Source: Irregularibacter muris (lineage in GTDB: Bacteria > Bacillota > Clostridia > Eubacteriales > Garciellaceae). Taken from it: 64,000 nt of DNA. Below the pieces are notes generated by a model. It did no database searches. It saw only the letters and a list, made by a program, of their open reading frames with translations, and was not told where the DNA came from. How positions within the stretch are numbered: position 1 is the first letter of the stretch; each line of letters opens with the position of its first letter. Location: positions 124,001 through 188,000 of the forward strand of contig NZ_JANKAS010000005.1 of the NCBI RefSeq assembly GCF_024622505.1. The letters are read 5' to 3'. This document shows positions 44,680-53,109 of this stretch, in pieces. The position numbers and the translations under genes are program-made.

Positions 44680-45369
44680 TTAGCTAAAGGGATGAATCAT
44701 GTAGAGAATAATAGGTAAAAAAACCGCTGGGAGTAAATTTCCCAATCTGATCTTTACGATGTCCAACATATTGATGCCAATGCCAAATATTAAGACACCC
44801 CCGATGGCAGACATCTCCCGTATAACGGGATCGGATAGAAGGGGTTTTATCACCGAAGCCAATAGGGTTATTGACCCTTGATAAAGAAAAACAGAAATTC
44901 CGGATAATATCACTCCTATACCTAAAGTAGAACTAAATATAATTGCTGACACTCCATCGATTATAGATTTTGCATATAAGGTAGTATGATCATTTTGCAG
45001 TCCACTTTGAATAGGTCCCATAATGGCCATGGCCCCTATGCAGAAAATTAGAGAGGTAGTGACAAAAGCCTGGGCAACATTACCTCCTTTATTCTTTAAT
45101 AGTTTCTGGAATTGATGTCCAAAATCCTCTAATCTTTTTTCAATACCGATAAATTCTCCTAGAATCCCTCCTAATACGACACATCCAAAGACTATAATCG
45201 GATTGGTAGATTTGATTCCTTCGCTTAATCCCAGGACCATTATACCCAAAGCTAATCCCTGCATGATGGTTTTGTTCATTCTCTCGGGAATACCCTTTCG
45301 GAGTATAAATCCAATAAGTGTCCCCCCGATAATCGCTGCTGTATTGACTATTGTTCCTAGTAATTGCAT
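44680..45369 (-). CDS. DUF554 (YqgA-like) membrane protein
   Basis: 229 residues, six hydrophobic segments; NTAAIIGGTLIGFILRKGIP and the repeated IVLGGILGEFIGIEKRLE pattern with the C-terminal MLDIVKIRLGNLLPAVFLPI identify DUF554. Function unknown; a transporter-like fold is likely. GGGGAG precedes ATG 45369. It is monocistronic; part of a dispersed repeat lies in its upstream region. Confidence 0.88.
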   Translation of the reverse strand: MQLLGTIVNTAAIIGGTLIGFILRKGIPERMNKTIMQGLALGIMVLGLSEGIKSTNPIIVFGCVVLGGILGEFIGIEKRLEDFGHQFQKLLKNKGGNVAQAFVTTSLIFCIGAMAIMGPIQSGLQNDHTTLYAKSIIDGVSAIIFSSTLGIGVILSGISVFLYQGSITLLASVIKPLLSDPVIREMSAIGGVLIFGIGINMLDIVKIRLGNLLPAVFLPIILYMIHPFS

Positions 45370-45424
45370 TTTGTCTTCTCCCCTTTTGTCTATAATACTA
45401 TCTTTATTCTCCTTAGATCCATCA

Positions 45425-45450
45425 AGAAAGTGGCTATCGCCGCTTTAGTG
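45425..45450 (-). repeat. GGCTAT(A/C)GCC-type repeat, copy 1
   Basis: Minus strand TCACTAAAGCGGCGATAGCC then ACTTTCTTG; the same pattern, TCACCAGAGCGGCTATAGCC then GCTTTTTTG, occurs at 63826-63856. It forms a small hairpin with T-rich tail, so both may be terminators of short transcripts. Confidence 0.5.
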
Positions 45451-45499
45451 AAATAAGAAAATTTGATCTCTTGCTAAAAAGACCAGCTTTCCTATATCA

Positions 45500-45560
45500 A
45501 AATAGAAATTTGTTTTGTGAAAGGGCTTAATGGACAAATTGAAATTCAGTTAATTCAAGG
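45500..45560 (+). repeat. Short deleted relative of the structured repeat
   Basis: AAATTTGTTTTGTGAAAGGG then CTTAATGGACAAATTGAAAT parallels both ends of the 51810 copy (AAATTTGTTTTGTGTAGAGG ... GGGACAAATGGGAAT) with the middle missing. Confidence 0.4.
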
Positions 45561-45569
45561 AAAGAATAG

Positions 45570-46445
45570 CTATCCTCTCTGTCGCCCTATTTTATCCCTT
45601 GCATAGTAAAACAAATATTGTTGGGCAAAGCCTGCCCATTCTCCCCATTTTTCCCTAGCCAGTTGTTGAATTTCTCCCATGGTAGCTGATTCTTCAAAGT
45701 AAAAAAACTCCATTACCCTCTTCACCCACACATCTGTGGGGAAAGCTCCATATTTACCCATGGAAAATAAGAGTATACAATCAGCAATTTTGGGTCCGAT
45801 ACCATAAAAAGTCAAAAGCTCTTTTCTAGCCTCAGGTTGGGAAAGATTTTTTAGTTTATAAAGATCAAAGCCCTCCTTTCCTACTTTTTCTATAGCCCTA
45901 TGGATATACTTTGCCCTATAGCCACATTTGGTCTGGGCTATTTCATCCACCGAAAGATGCAGAAGGTCCTGGGCTCTGGGAAAGGAATAGTAGATTTTGC
46001 CCTTATATTCTATGGGTTGTCCATAATTTTCGCATAGACGATTAATAATAATTTTTATATGGGGTATATTTTTATTGGCGGATATAATAAAGGAAACCAA
46101 GGTCTCCCATTCATCCTGGTTGAGTAGCCTAATGCCTCGGCCGTGGGGAATGGCCTTTTTTAAGGTCTTGTCCTTTGCTAGTTCTCTTTGAATGGCTCCA
46201 TAATCTCTTCTTAAATCAAAATAATCTATCCATAAATGGTTAAATTCTTCTAGATTGATATTATAAATATGTAGGTCCTTGTCTCGCAATGCTACTTCCA
46301 ATACGCGATCATGGGCTACTCCGATATAGCTATCTTCCTCTGTCTTATCCCACCGAAAACATTGTCCACATTCAAAGGTGTGGATGGGGTGAAAATACTT
46401 AATATTTTTTATGATGACCCCTTCATCAAATTCCTTTATATGCAT
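45570..46445 (-). CDS. 8-oxoguanine DNA glycosylase (OGG1-like, HhH-GPD)
   Basis: 291 residues. The N-terminal FHPIHTFECGQCFRW matches the Ogg N-terminal domain; the catalytic Lys is in the KCGYRAKYIHRAIEK segment, the hairpin-helix-hairpin in LTFYGIGPKIADCILLF, and the catalytic Asp in FPTDVWVKRVM. It removes 8-oxoguanine paired with C and nicks the strand. ATG 46445 precedes a weak ribosome site. It probably protects DNA in an organism that also meets oxygen stress. Confidence 0.92.
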   Translation of the reverse strand: MHIKEFDEGVIIKNIKYFHPIHTFECGQCFRWDKTEEDSYIGVAHDRVLEVALRDKDLHIYNINLEEFNHLWIDYFDLRRDYGAIQRELAKDKTLKKAIPHGRGIRLLNQDEWETLVSFIISANKNIPHIKIIINRLCENYGQPIEYKGKIYYSFPRAQDLLHLSVDEIAQTKCGYRAKYIHRAIEKVGKEGFDLYKLKNLSQPEARKELLTFYGIGPKIADCILLFSMGKYGAFPTDVWVKRVMEFFYFEESATMGEIQQLAREKWGEWAGFAQQYLFYYARDKIGRQRG

Positions 46446-46487
46446 TATTCTGCTCCTTATTAATCTTGATTTCTATATTTATCTAAA

Positions 46488-47291
46488 CTACTTCCTTACA
46501 TATATGTTTACTTCTAATATATTTTGTCCCGTCATATAATCTAATTTTTTTGTAATTTTCCTTTGTAGCTCCTCTACAACCTCAGGTATAATCACTCCAT
46601 AATGAAGCGTAATGTCTGCTTGAATAATCATCCCATTGCTCTGGCTGTGAATATAGATTCTCCCTATTTTTTTGATGGCTTCATTCTCTAGGGCAATATA
46701 TTGCACTACTGAACTAATCACAGTGTCTGCAATAGTGTAGTTTCCTAGATAGCTAAAGGTGGGACGTACCACTGTTTTTTCCTCTACTTCTTCCCGCTTA
46801 TTTCCAGAATTTTTCCTAAAAATTTTTAAGGGATCTAAAAAATAGCCTGAAAAATGTTTTTTCACCTCAAAGGCAGGTACGGGAATAACATGTTTTCCCT
46901 CTCTTTTTCTAATATCCCTCGCCTTTTCCATCTCCCATTTTTGGGATATTTCCTCAATAAAAATAAATTTTCCGATGGGAGGTAATTCTAATTTCTCTTG
47001 AATCTTTTTTACCATGCCCTGAGATGTTCCTAAGATCAGGATGGATGTTGGACGATATTGAGCTATTGCTTTCTGGGCATCTTTTATATGATCTTCTTCA
47101 GAGAAAAGGGCTCTCTTAATTGCCCCAATCTTTGTTCTTTCTTTTTTTGCTGAGGAACCCGCTACCACCTTTGTTCCTAAGATCAATAGTCCATCATCTA
47201 TAATCATATCTATATCGTGTTCTTTTAATACCCTCATAGCTTTATAGCTTTTTCCTGTTCCACTGGATCCTACCAATGCATAAACTTTCAT
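46488..47291 (-). CDS. P-loop NTPase fused to Asp23/Gls24 domain
   Basis: 267 residues. The N-terminus VYALVGSSGTGKSYKA is a Walker A motif of a P-loop ATPase (about 1-145), and the C-terminal about 115 residues (FSYLGNYTIADTVISSVVQY ... GVIIPEVVEELQRKI) match the Asp23/Gls24 envelope-stress family. ATG 47291 is taken because GGAGG is 6 bases upstream. The domain fusion is known in Clostridia but its function is not. It reads toward the ogg gene, with a 42-base gap. Confidence 0.8.
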   Translation of the reverse strand: MKVYALVGSSGTGKSYKAMRVLKEHDIDMIIDDGLLILGTKVVAGSSAKKERTKIGAIKRALFSEEDHIKDAQKAIAQYRPTSILILGTSQGMVKKIQEKLELPPIGKFIFIEEISQKWEMEKARDIRKREGKHVIPVPAFEVKKHFSGYFLDPLKIFRKNSGNKREEVEEKTVVRPTFSYLGNYTIADTVISSVVQYIALENEAIKKIGRIYIHSQSNGMIIQADITLHYGVIIPEVVEELQRKITKKLDYMTGQNILEVNIYVRK

Positions 47292-47477
47292 AATTGCCTC
47301 CACTTTTTTATTCTATTTTACCACAATACTATGGATTATCATCATTGGAATTGCTTCTCTCTCTTTACAAATATAGAAAAATTTTTCCCTTGGCAAACAA
47401 GACAAACTTTCCCATTTCATGATATAATTTTATAGGTTTATGTCGTTCTTAACTGATTATATACAGGAGGCTTAAAA

Positions 47478-48041
47478 ATGGCTCAACTTTATTTTCGCTA
47501 TTCTACTATGAATGCAGGAAAATCTATTGAGATATTAAAGATAGCTCATAATTATGAAGAGCAGGGAAAAAGCGTTATCCTCTTTACCTCTTCTCTAGAC
47601 AATCGTTTTGGCGAAGGATATATTGCTTCCCGTATAGGTCTGAAACGTAAGGCCTATACCTTTGGAAAGGGTACCAGCCTTAGAAAAACCATAGAAGCCA
47701 ATCCACCCCACTGCGTCCTAGTGGATGAAGGACAATTTTTGACTAAGGATCAAGTGCTTGAGCTAACGCAAATTGTAGATTATATGGATATTCCTGTCAT
47801 TGTTTATGGTCTAAAAAATGATTTTCAAAACCATCTATTTGAAGGTAGTGAAACCTTACTGCTTTATGCAGACAAAATAGAAGAAATTAAAACCATTTGT
47901 TGGTTTTGCAATAAAAAGGCCACTATGGTTCTTCGGGTACTGGATGGAAAGCCCCTTTATACTGGGGAACAAATCCAAATAGGAGGAAATGATCATTACA
48001 TCCCAGTATGTAGAAAATGCTATGGAAATCCCCAATTATAA
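47478..48041 (+). CDS. tdk: Thymidine kinase
   Basis: 187 residues, class II thymidine kinase. [17 protein letters not shown] is the P-loop, VDEGQFL the Walker [17 protein letters not shown] the lasso-region strand, and CWFCNKKA...CRKCY supplies the structural zinc. It salvages thymidine to dTMP. AGGAGG lies 9 bases before ATG 47478. A terminator follows at 48151-48187. Confidence 0.95.
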   Translation: MAQLYFRYSTMNAGKSIEILKIAHNYEEQGKSVILFTSSLDNRFGEGYIASRIGLKRKAYTFGKGTSLRKTIEANPPHCVLVDEGQFLTKDQVLELTQIVDYMDIPVIVYGLKNDFQNHLFEGSETLLLYADKIEEIKTICWFCNKKATMVLRVLDGKPLYTGEQIQIGGNDHYIPVCRKCYGNPQL

Positions 48042-48150
48042 GGTGAATAATCCTTGGCTTATAGGTAAGTATTCCTTCCTTTTTCCTTTACAGGCTACTT
48101 TGAATCTTAACAAATCATTATCAATTTAATATTGCTTATAAAAGGTATGC

Positions 48151-48187
48151 AAAATCCCGGTTTATTTTTCAAATAAACCGGGATTTT
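48151..48187 (+). terminator. Terminator downstream of tdk
   Basis: 15-bp perfect stem AAAATCCCGGTTTAT / ATAAACCGGGATTTT. Confidence 0.85.
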
Positions 48188-48269
48188 CTCATAGAACAAT
48201 AATAAATCGTTGATTTTTTTAATCCAACTAAACATATATATTTTCTTATATATTTTTTCAAAAAACCTA

Positions 48270-48298
48270 TTGATTTTATTATATATTGTATATATAAT
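48270..48298 (+). promoter_or_regulatory. Predicted sigma-A promoter of the FMN-binding lipoprotein
   Basis: TTGATT, 17 bases, TATAAT, 43 bases upstream of the start codon. Confidence 0.65.
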
Positions 48299-48341
48299 AA
48301 CAATTGAGCCAAACAAAATAATACCTTTGAGGGGGAAAATC

Positions 48342-48866
48342 ATGAAAAAAGCTTTAATGTTATTAGCAGTATTGGCATTAGTATTTTCATTTGTAGTAGG
48401 ATGCTCTTCTAAGCCTGCTGATACAGAAGAACCAGCAAATAATGAAGAACAACAACCAGCAGAAGAAACTGCAAAAGTAGACGTTTCTTCATTAGAAGAT
48501 GGTACATACCATGCTGAAGAAGCTGATTTTGGCGATTCCGGTTGGAAATATGTAGTAGATGTAGAAGTTAAAGATGGAAAAATCGTTGACGCTACATGGA
48601 ATGGTCTTTTCAAAGATGGTGGAGATGACAAAATCACTCAATCCAAATCTGGTGAATATGGTATGGTAGAAAATGGCGGAGCTAGTGCTGAGTGGCATGA
48701 ACAAGCTGAATTAGTTGAAAAATATTTAGTTGAAATTCAAGACCCAACAGCTGTCGAATATACTAGCGAAGAAGGCCATGCTGATGCAATTACTGGTGCA
48801 TCCATTCATGTCAAAGAATTCTTTGACTTAGCAACAAAAGCTTTATCTTCTGATCCAGTAAAATAA
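48342..48866 (+). CDS. FMN-binding-domain lipoprotein
   Basis: 174 residues. A lipoprotein signal (MKKALMLLAVLALVFSFVVGC, cysteine at 21), an acidic linker (SKPADTEEPANNEEQQ) and one FMN-binding domain (about 50-165). The motif DAITGASIH near the C-terminus is the D-x-x-T/S-G-A-T/S site to which ApbE-type flavin transferases attach FMN covalently. Proteins of this kind shuttle electrons at the cell surface. ATG 48342 follows GAGGGGG; the upstream extension in the same frame is untranslated leader. It is monocistronic. ApbE is not in the window. Confidence 0.9.
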   Translation: MKKALMLLAVLALVFSFVVGCSSKPADTEEPANNEEQQPAEETAKVDVSSLEDGTYHAEEADFGDSGWKYVVDVEVKDGKIVDATWNGLFKDGGDDKITQSKSGEYGMVENGGASAEWHEQAELVEKYLVEIQDPTAVEYTSEEGHADAITGASIHVKEFFDLATKALSSDPVK

Positions 48867-48883
48867 TTTAATTGTAAATCATC

Positions 48884-48911
48884 AGGAACCTAGAATATAG
48901 GTTCCTTTTTT
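48884..48911 (+). terminator. Terminator after the FMN-binding lipoprotein gene
   Basis: AGGAACCTA / TAGGTTCCT stem followed by TTTTTT. Confidence 0.85.
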
Positions 48912-48931
48912 AATGGAAGTAAGAAGCAATT

Positions 48932-48971
48932 AAAAAAGTATGGTTCTGAAGGTCAGGACCATACTTTTTTT
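48932..48971. terminator. Bidirectional terminator before rex
   Basis: A stem around AAAAAAGTATGGT with its complement, between convergent genes, T tracts on both strands. Confidence 0.8.
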
Positions 48972-48977
48972 AAAATA

Positions 48978-49631
48978 TTAATCTTTTTTTTCTAAGATAT
49001 CTTTTTCATTTAATAAATAAGTAAGAGTATATAAGCTCTCACTTAAGTGAACATGTTCAATCTCCACATTTTCAGGCACTTTCACATCAAAGGGTGCAAA
49101 ATTCCAAATTCCTTTTACTCCCCCTGCTACTAGCTTATCTGCAATATCCTGAGCATTTTCTAAAGGTACGGCGATGATTCCTATTTCAATATCGTTTTCT
49201 CTGACAAAACCTTCTATATTGTCTATATCATGGATTTCTACGTCCCTAATACGCAATCCAATGAGCTTAGGATTAATATCAAACATTCCCTTTAATTCAA
49301 AACCCTGTCTCTGGAAGTTTGAATAATTGGCAATTGCTTGCCCTAAGTTACCTGCTCCTACAATAACCGATGAATAGTGTTTATTCAGCCCAAGTATCTT
49401 TGCGATCTCATTATGTAATTCTGCCACATTATATCCATATCCCTGTTGCCCAAATCCTCCAAAACAGTTTAAATCCTGTCTTATTTGGGAAGCGGTCAAT
49501 CCCATAATTCTACTTAATTCCTTTGAGGAAATACGATTTATATCTTTTTTTAGAAGTCCCTCAAGATATCTATAATATTTTGGCAGTCTTCTAATGACAG
49601 CCATTGAAACTTTGTGTGATGATCTTTCCAT
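48978..49631 (-). CDS. rex: Redox-sensing repressor Rex
   Basis: 217 residues. The N-terminal winged helix (RRLPKYYRYLEGLL, ISSKELSRIMGLTASQIRQD) and the Rossmann fold (VIVGAGNLGQAIANY) with AEL-type NADH-binding loop are complete. Rex binds DNA when NADH is low and represses fermentation genes. ATG 49631 is chosen behind GGGGGGG; the longer frame has no ribosome site. Its promoter carries a TTTAAC/GTTAAA inverted pair, consistent with autoregulation. Confidence 0.95.
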   Translation of the reverse strand: MERSSHKVSMAVIRRLPKYYRYLEGLLKKDINRISSKELSRIMGLTASQIRQDLNCFGGFGQQGYGYNVAELHNEIAKILGLNKHYSSVIVGAGNLGQAIANYSNFQRQGFELKGMFDINPKLIGLRIRDVEIHDIDNIEGFVRENDIEIGIIAVPLENAQDIADKLVAGGVKGIWNFAPFDVKVPENVEIEHVHLSESLYTLTYLLNEKDILEKKD

Positions 49632-49693
49632 ATTGTTCCCCCCCATATTATGACGTGGTTGGTATATTTTTCCATCCATTTTGTTTTTAATAA

Positions 49694-49737
49694 AACTTTA
49701 ACGATTTTATTATATCATTTGTTAAAGTTCGTGTCAA
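49694..49737 (-). promoter_or_regulatory. Promoter of rex with inverted repeat around the -10
   Basis: Minus strand TTGACA, 17 bases, TATAAT (49709-49737). AACTTTAAC at 49694-49702 and GTTAAAGTT at 49721-49729 form a 9-bp inverted repeat that spans the -10 box. Its half-sites resemble clostridial Rex sites (TTGTTAA-N4-TTAACAA) but the spacing is larger. Confidence 0.6.
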
Positions 49738-49825
49738 TTTTTCAGCTTTTTCATTCTATTTATTTATACCCTATTTTTTGATACAATATGAATAATATTT
49801 GTGAATATTTCTGGAGGAATTTCCT

Positions 49826-51766
49826 ATGATACTAAGCTGCAAAAATATTAAAAAAAATTATGGAATAAATACAATTTTAGATGATATTAGTTTTCAAATT
49901 AATGGGGGTGAACGTATAGCCCTGGTAGGAAGAAATGGAGCCGGTAAATCCACGCTCTTCAAAATCATTGCCGGCGAGCTTGCCCCTGACGAAGGAAGTT
50001 GCACTACTCCTCGGAATACCTCTATGGGCTATCTCTCTCAGCACCTTGATTTAAATGAGAAAAATACTCTTTGGGAAGAGATCATGGAGATCTTTGTCCC
50101 CCTCATCGCCATGGAAAAACAGCTTCGTCAACTGGAACAAGACATTTCCTCTGCTGGTAAAAATGAAGAAGATGAAAAGATGCACATTCTCATGGAAGAG
50201 TATGGACATTTGCAAGAGGATTTTGAAAAACAAAACGGTTATGGCTATCCCAGTCAAATTCGTGGGATATTAAAGGGATTAGGCTTTGAAGAACAAGACT
50301 ATGACAAACAAATTGTCCAGTTTAGTGGGGGTCAAAAAACCAGGATTGCTCTAGGAAAGCTCCTATTACAAGAGCCTGATATTCTGCTACTAGATGAGCC
50401 TACAAATTTTCTAGATTTGGAAACCGTAGAATGGTTAGAGGGATTTTTATCAAGTTATGCCAGCACATTATTTATTATTTCCCATGACCGCTATTTTTTA
50501 GATGCCCTTGTCACCCAAGTATTTGAAATTGAAAATCATAAATTATACACCTACAATGGAAACTATTCCCAATACGTAAAAGAAAAGGGAAAAACCCTTG
50601 AGGTTCTCTCCCATCAATATGAACAGCAACAAAAAGAAATCAAAAGGCAGGAGGAAATCATTCAACGATTTCGTTCTTTCAACCGAGAAAAGAGCATAAA
50701 AAAAGCAGAAAGCCGACAAAAAATGTTAGATAAAATGGAGAGAATAGATTCCCCTGTGACCCAGCTGCCTACCCTTCATCTTACCCTTGAACCCCAAGTA
50801 AAGAGTGGTAGAGATGTTCTCAAAGTAGAGGGGCTTTCTAAATCCTTTGGAGAACTTAAACTTTTTTCTGATCTAAACTTTCAGATTTTTATAGGGGATC
50901 ACATTGGTATCATTGGCCCTAACGGTGTGGGCAAATCTACTCTTTTTAAGATTATTTTGGGAGAATTGACTGGTGATGAAGGAGAGGTTATCCTCGGTTC
51001 CCACGTCTATCCAGCCTATTATGATCAATTGCAAACCTCTTTGGATGAAAATAATACCATAATCGAAGAAGTATGGCAGGTAAAACCTACTGCCCTTCAG
51101 ACAGAGATTAGAAATGTCTTAGGTGCCTTTTTATTCTCAGGGGACGATGTTTTCAAAAGTATTTCCACCCTTTCCGGGGGAGAAAAAAGCAGAGTAGCTT
51201 TGGCCAAACTCATGCTATCCCAGGCCAATCTCCTCCTTATGGATGAGCCTACCAATCATATTGATATTGCGACTAAGGAAGTCTTGGAAGATGCCCTCAT
51301 GCAGTATAAAGGCACTTTATTGGTCATCTCCCATGATCGGTATTTTTTAAATAAGGTGACCAATAAAATCTTTGAAATGAAGGAAGAAAAAATTCAAGAG
51401 TATCTAGGGAACTACCAATATTATCTTGAAAAGAAAAAACAACAACAGTTATTACAGGAGGCTCAGGAAATTCAGCCTATAATCAATAAAACCCAATTAA
51501 AACAAGAACGAAAAAAAGAACGGGCAAATCAAAAATTACTCAAAGAACAAAGACAAAAAATTAGTGGACTGGAAAAAGAAATTGAATCCTTAGAAGGCCA
51601 AATAGAAGATTTTGAATCCCTGATGTGTCAACCAAATTTTTATGAGGATGGGGACAATGCTCTTACAGTAACTAAGGAATATGAAGATGCTAAACTTCGT
51701 CTGAAAGAATATATAGCCAATTGGGAAGAAGATATGATAATTCTAGAAGAAATGCAGGAAGGATAA
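49826..51766 (+). CDS. ABC-F family ATPase
   Basis: 646 residues with two ABC domains and no membrane segment. Walker A GRNGAGKST and GPNGVGKST, linkers rich in charged helix (about 245-295) and a C-terminal coiled coil, signatures FSGGQKTRIALGKLLL and LSGGEKSRVALAKLML, and Walker B LLDEPTN and LMDEPTN. ABC-F proteins act on ribosomes; some give antibiotic resistance. The group here (YdiF/Uup-like) is not a resistance subclass with certainty. GGAGG precedes ATG 49826. It is monocistronic. Confidence 0.93.
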   Translation: MILSCKNIKKNYGINTILDDISFQINGGERIALVGRNGAGKSTLFKIIAGELAPDEGSCTTPRNTSMGYLSQHLDLNEKNTLWEEIMEIFVPLIAMEKQLRQLEQDISSAGKNEEDEKMHILMEEYGHLQEDFEKQNGYGYPSQIRGILKGLGFEEQDYDKQIVQFSGGQKTRIALGKLLLQEPDILLLDEPTNFLDLETVEWLEGFLSSYASTLFIISHDRYFLDALVTQVFEIENHKLYTYNGNYSQYVKEKGKTLEVLSHQYEQQQKEIKRQEEIIQRFRSFNREKSIKKAESRQKMLDKMERIDSPVTQLPTLHLTLEPQVKSGRDVLKVEGLSKSFGELKLFSDLNFQIFIGDHIGIIGPNGVGKSTLFKIILGELTGDEGEVILGSHVYPAYYDQLQTSLDENNTIIEEVWQVKPTALQTEIRNVLGAFLFSGDDVFKSISTLSGGEKSRVALAKLMLSQANLLLMDEPTNHIDIATKEVLEDALMQYKGTLLVISHDRYFLNKVTNKIFEMKEEKIQEYLGNYQYYLEKKKQQQLLQEAQEIQPIINKTQLKQERKKERANQKLLKEQRQKISGLEKEIESLEGQIEDFESLMCQPNFYEDGDNALTVTKEYEDAKLRLKEYIANWEEDMIILEEMQEG

Positions 51767-51809
51767 AAATATACATTGGAAAACTATGGAAATTAGGTTA
51801 AATTGACTT

Positions 51810-51985
51810 GCGTTGTGATAGCTGAATGAAAAATTTGTTTTGTGTAGAGGCTTAGGGTTTATTCGTGAAGTAAAAGATAGGCCTAGTCAAGTATTCGAGT
51901 GAAACGAGTTTTGACTAGGCCTGTAATGAGCTTACAAACTCTTAGCCTTATAACAGGGACAAATGGGAATCCACCGATCACAACC
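51810..51985 (+). repeat. Structured inverted-repeat element, copy D
   Basis: 175 bp, related to the copies at 11452 and 11761: AAATTTGTTTTGTGTAGAGG, CTTAGGGTTTATTCGTGAAG, then a perfect 11-bp hairpin GGCCTAGTCAA/TTGACTAGGCC (loop GTATTCGAGTGAAACGAGTT) and a TTACAAACTC-type end. The outer ends GTTGTGAT/ATCACAAC pair instead of CAGCTG. It lies between the ABC-F gene and the last chrA gene and may supply the terminator of one or both. Confidence 0.65.
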
Positions 51986-52011
51986 CTGCTTTTACCGGGC
52001 TTAGACTTTTT

Positions 52012-52530
52012 CTAATATAAGATAAATCCCGCAACCCCTGCACCAATCGTCATTAAAATAGGATCTATTTTATATTTATAAGAAAGTAAAAAAGCTATGG
52101 CAAATAGGATCAAACTCTTTATATCAATAAAGGCACCCTCTGCCACAAGAATAGCTGCTGCTGCAACAAGACCTATCGTCGTGGGTCTGAGTCCTAGAAA
52201 GGCATTTTCCACATAGGGATTGTTTTGAAACTTAAAAAAGAAGCGGGTGATAATCAACATAATGATCACAGAAGGAGCTATACAGCCAAGGGTCGCTATA
52301 GCAGAACCTAGGACTCCTGCTATCTTATATCCCACATAGGTAGACATATTTATAGCAATAGGTCCTGGGGTTACTTGGGATATGGCTACCATATCCACAA
52401 ATTCTGGAACACTGGTCCATTGATTTATGCTGACCACTTCCTGCTGCATCATGCTCAGCATAGCATATCCCCCTCCAAAGCTAAATAGTCCTATTTTGAA
52501 AAAGGTTAGAAATAATTGTATAAAGATCAC
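52012..52530 (-). CDS. chrA: Chromate transporter family protein, second half
   Basis: 172 residues, one CHR domain with about five membrane segments: LFSFGGGYAMLSMMQQEVVS, PGPIAINMSTYVGYKIAG and the C-terminal hydrophobic pair. Short-chain ChrA proteins work in pairs of opposite topology. ATG overlaps the first half as ATGA (52527-52530). It is the last gene of the sigma-54 operon. The natural substrate is probably not chromate in this setting. Confidence 0.9.
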   Translation of the reverse strand: MIFIQLFLTFFKIGLFSFGGGYAMLSMMQQEVVSINQWTSVPEFVDMVAISQVTPGPIAINMSTYVGYKIAGVLGSAIATLGCIAPSVIIMLIITRFFFKFQNNPYVENAFLGLRPTTIGLVAAAAILVAEGAFIDIKSLILFAIAFLLSYKYKIDPILMTIGAGVAGFILY

Positions 52531-53075
52531 CTATGCTTCTCTCCTTTCCTTTCCCTCTTATACAGGTTTCCTGCAACAGCAGCTACCATAATGAGAATAA
52601 CCGGCGTAACATCTAAAAAAGCCACCAACAGAGCAACTACTATGGGGATAAATATGGTCTTTCTATTTAGTTTTTCACTCTTTACCATTCTCACTACAGG
52701 AGCCGCAATCAGAGCTACCACAGCTGGTCTTATTCCCTTAAAGACTCTCTCTACTACCACACTATCCTTTATCCCAACAAAAATAGAGGCAATAATCAGT
52801 ATAATGAGAAAGGATGGCAAAACAGAGCCAAGGACAGTGGCCACTACTCCGGGCATACCAGCAATTTTATAGCCTACAAACACCGAGGTGTTTACCGCCA
52901 CGGGGCCGGGGGAAGACTGGGCAAGGGCAAGCATATCTAAATATTCATTTCTTTCAATCCATTTCTTTTTGTCTACAATTTCCTTTTCTATAAGGGGCAA
53001 CATAGCATAGCCTCCACCAATGGTGAAGGCCCCTATTCTAAAAAAGGATAAAAACATCTCTAGGTATTTTTTCAT
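52527..53075 (-). CDS. chrA: Chromate transporter family protein, first half
   Basis: 182 residues, one CHR domain: FFRIGAFTIGGGYAMLPLIE, ALAQSSPGPVAVNTSVFVGY, and a similar run of membrane segments. It is coupled by ATGA to the following half. The 34-base gap to the Nif3-like gene and the absence of a promoter place it in the peptide-transport operon. Confidence 0.9.
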   Translation of the reverse strand: MKKYLEMFLSFFRIGAFTIGGGYAMLPLIEKEIVDKKKWIERNEYLDMLALAQSSPGPVAVNTSVFVGYKIAGMPGVVATVLGSVLPSFLIILIIASIFVGIKDSVVVERVFKGIRPAVVALIAAPVVRMVKSEKLNRKTIFIPIVVALLVAFLDVTPVILIMVAAVAGNLYKRERKGEKHR

Positions 53076-53109
53076 TTATACACCGCCTTAGAATAATCAA
53101 TAGTCTTGA

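Noticed and set aside
44467-44718. Plus-strand reading frame of 83 codons downstream of the groESL promoter
   Set aside because: Hydrophobic low-complexity sequence without a ribosome site; it overlaps the end of the DUF554 gene.
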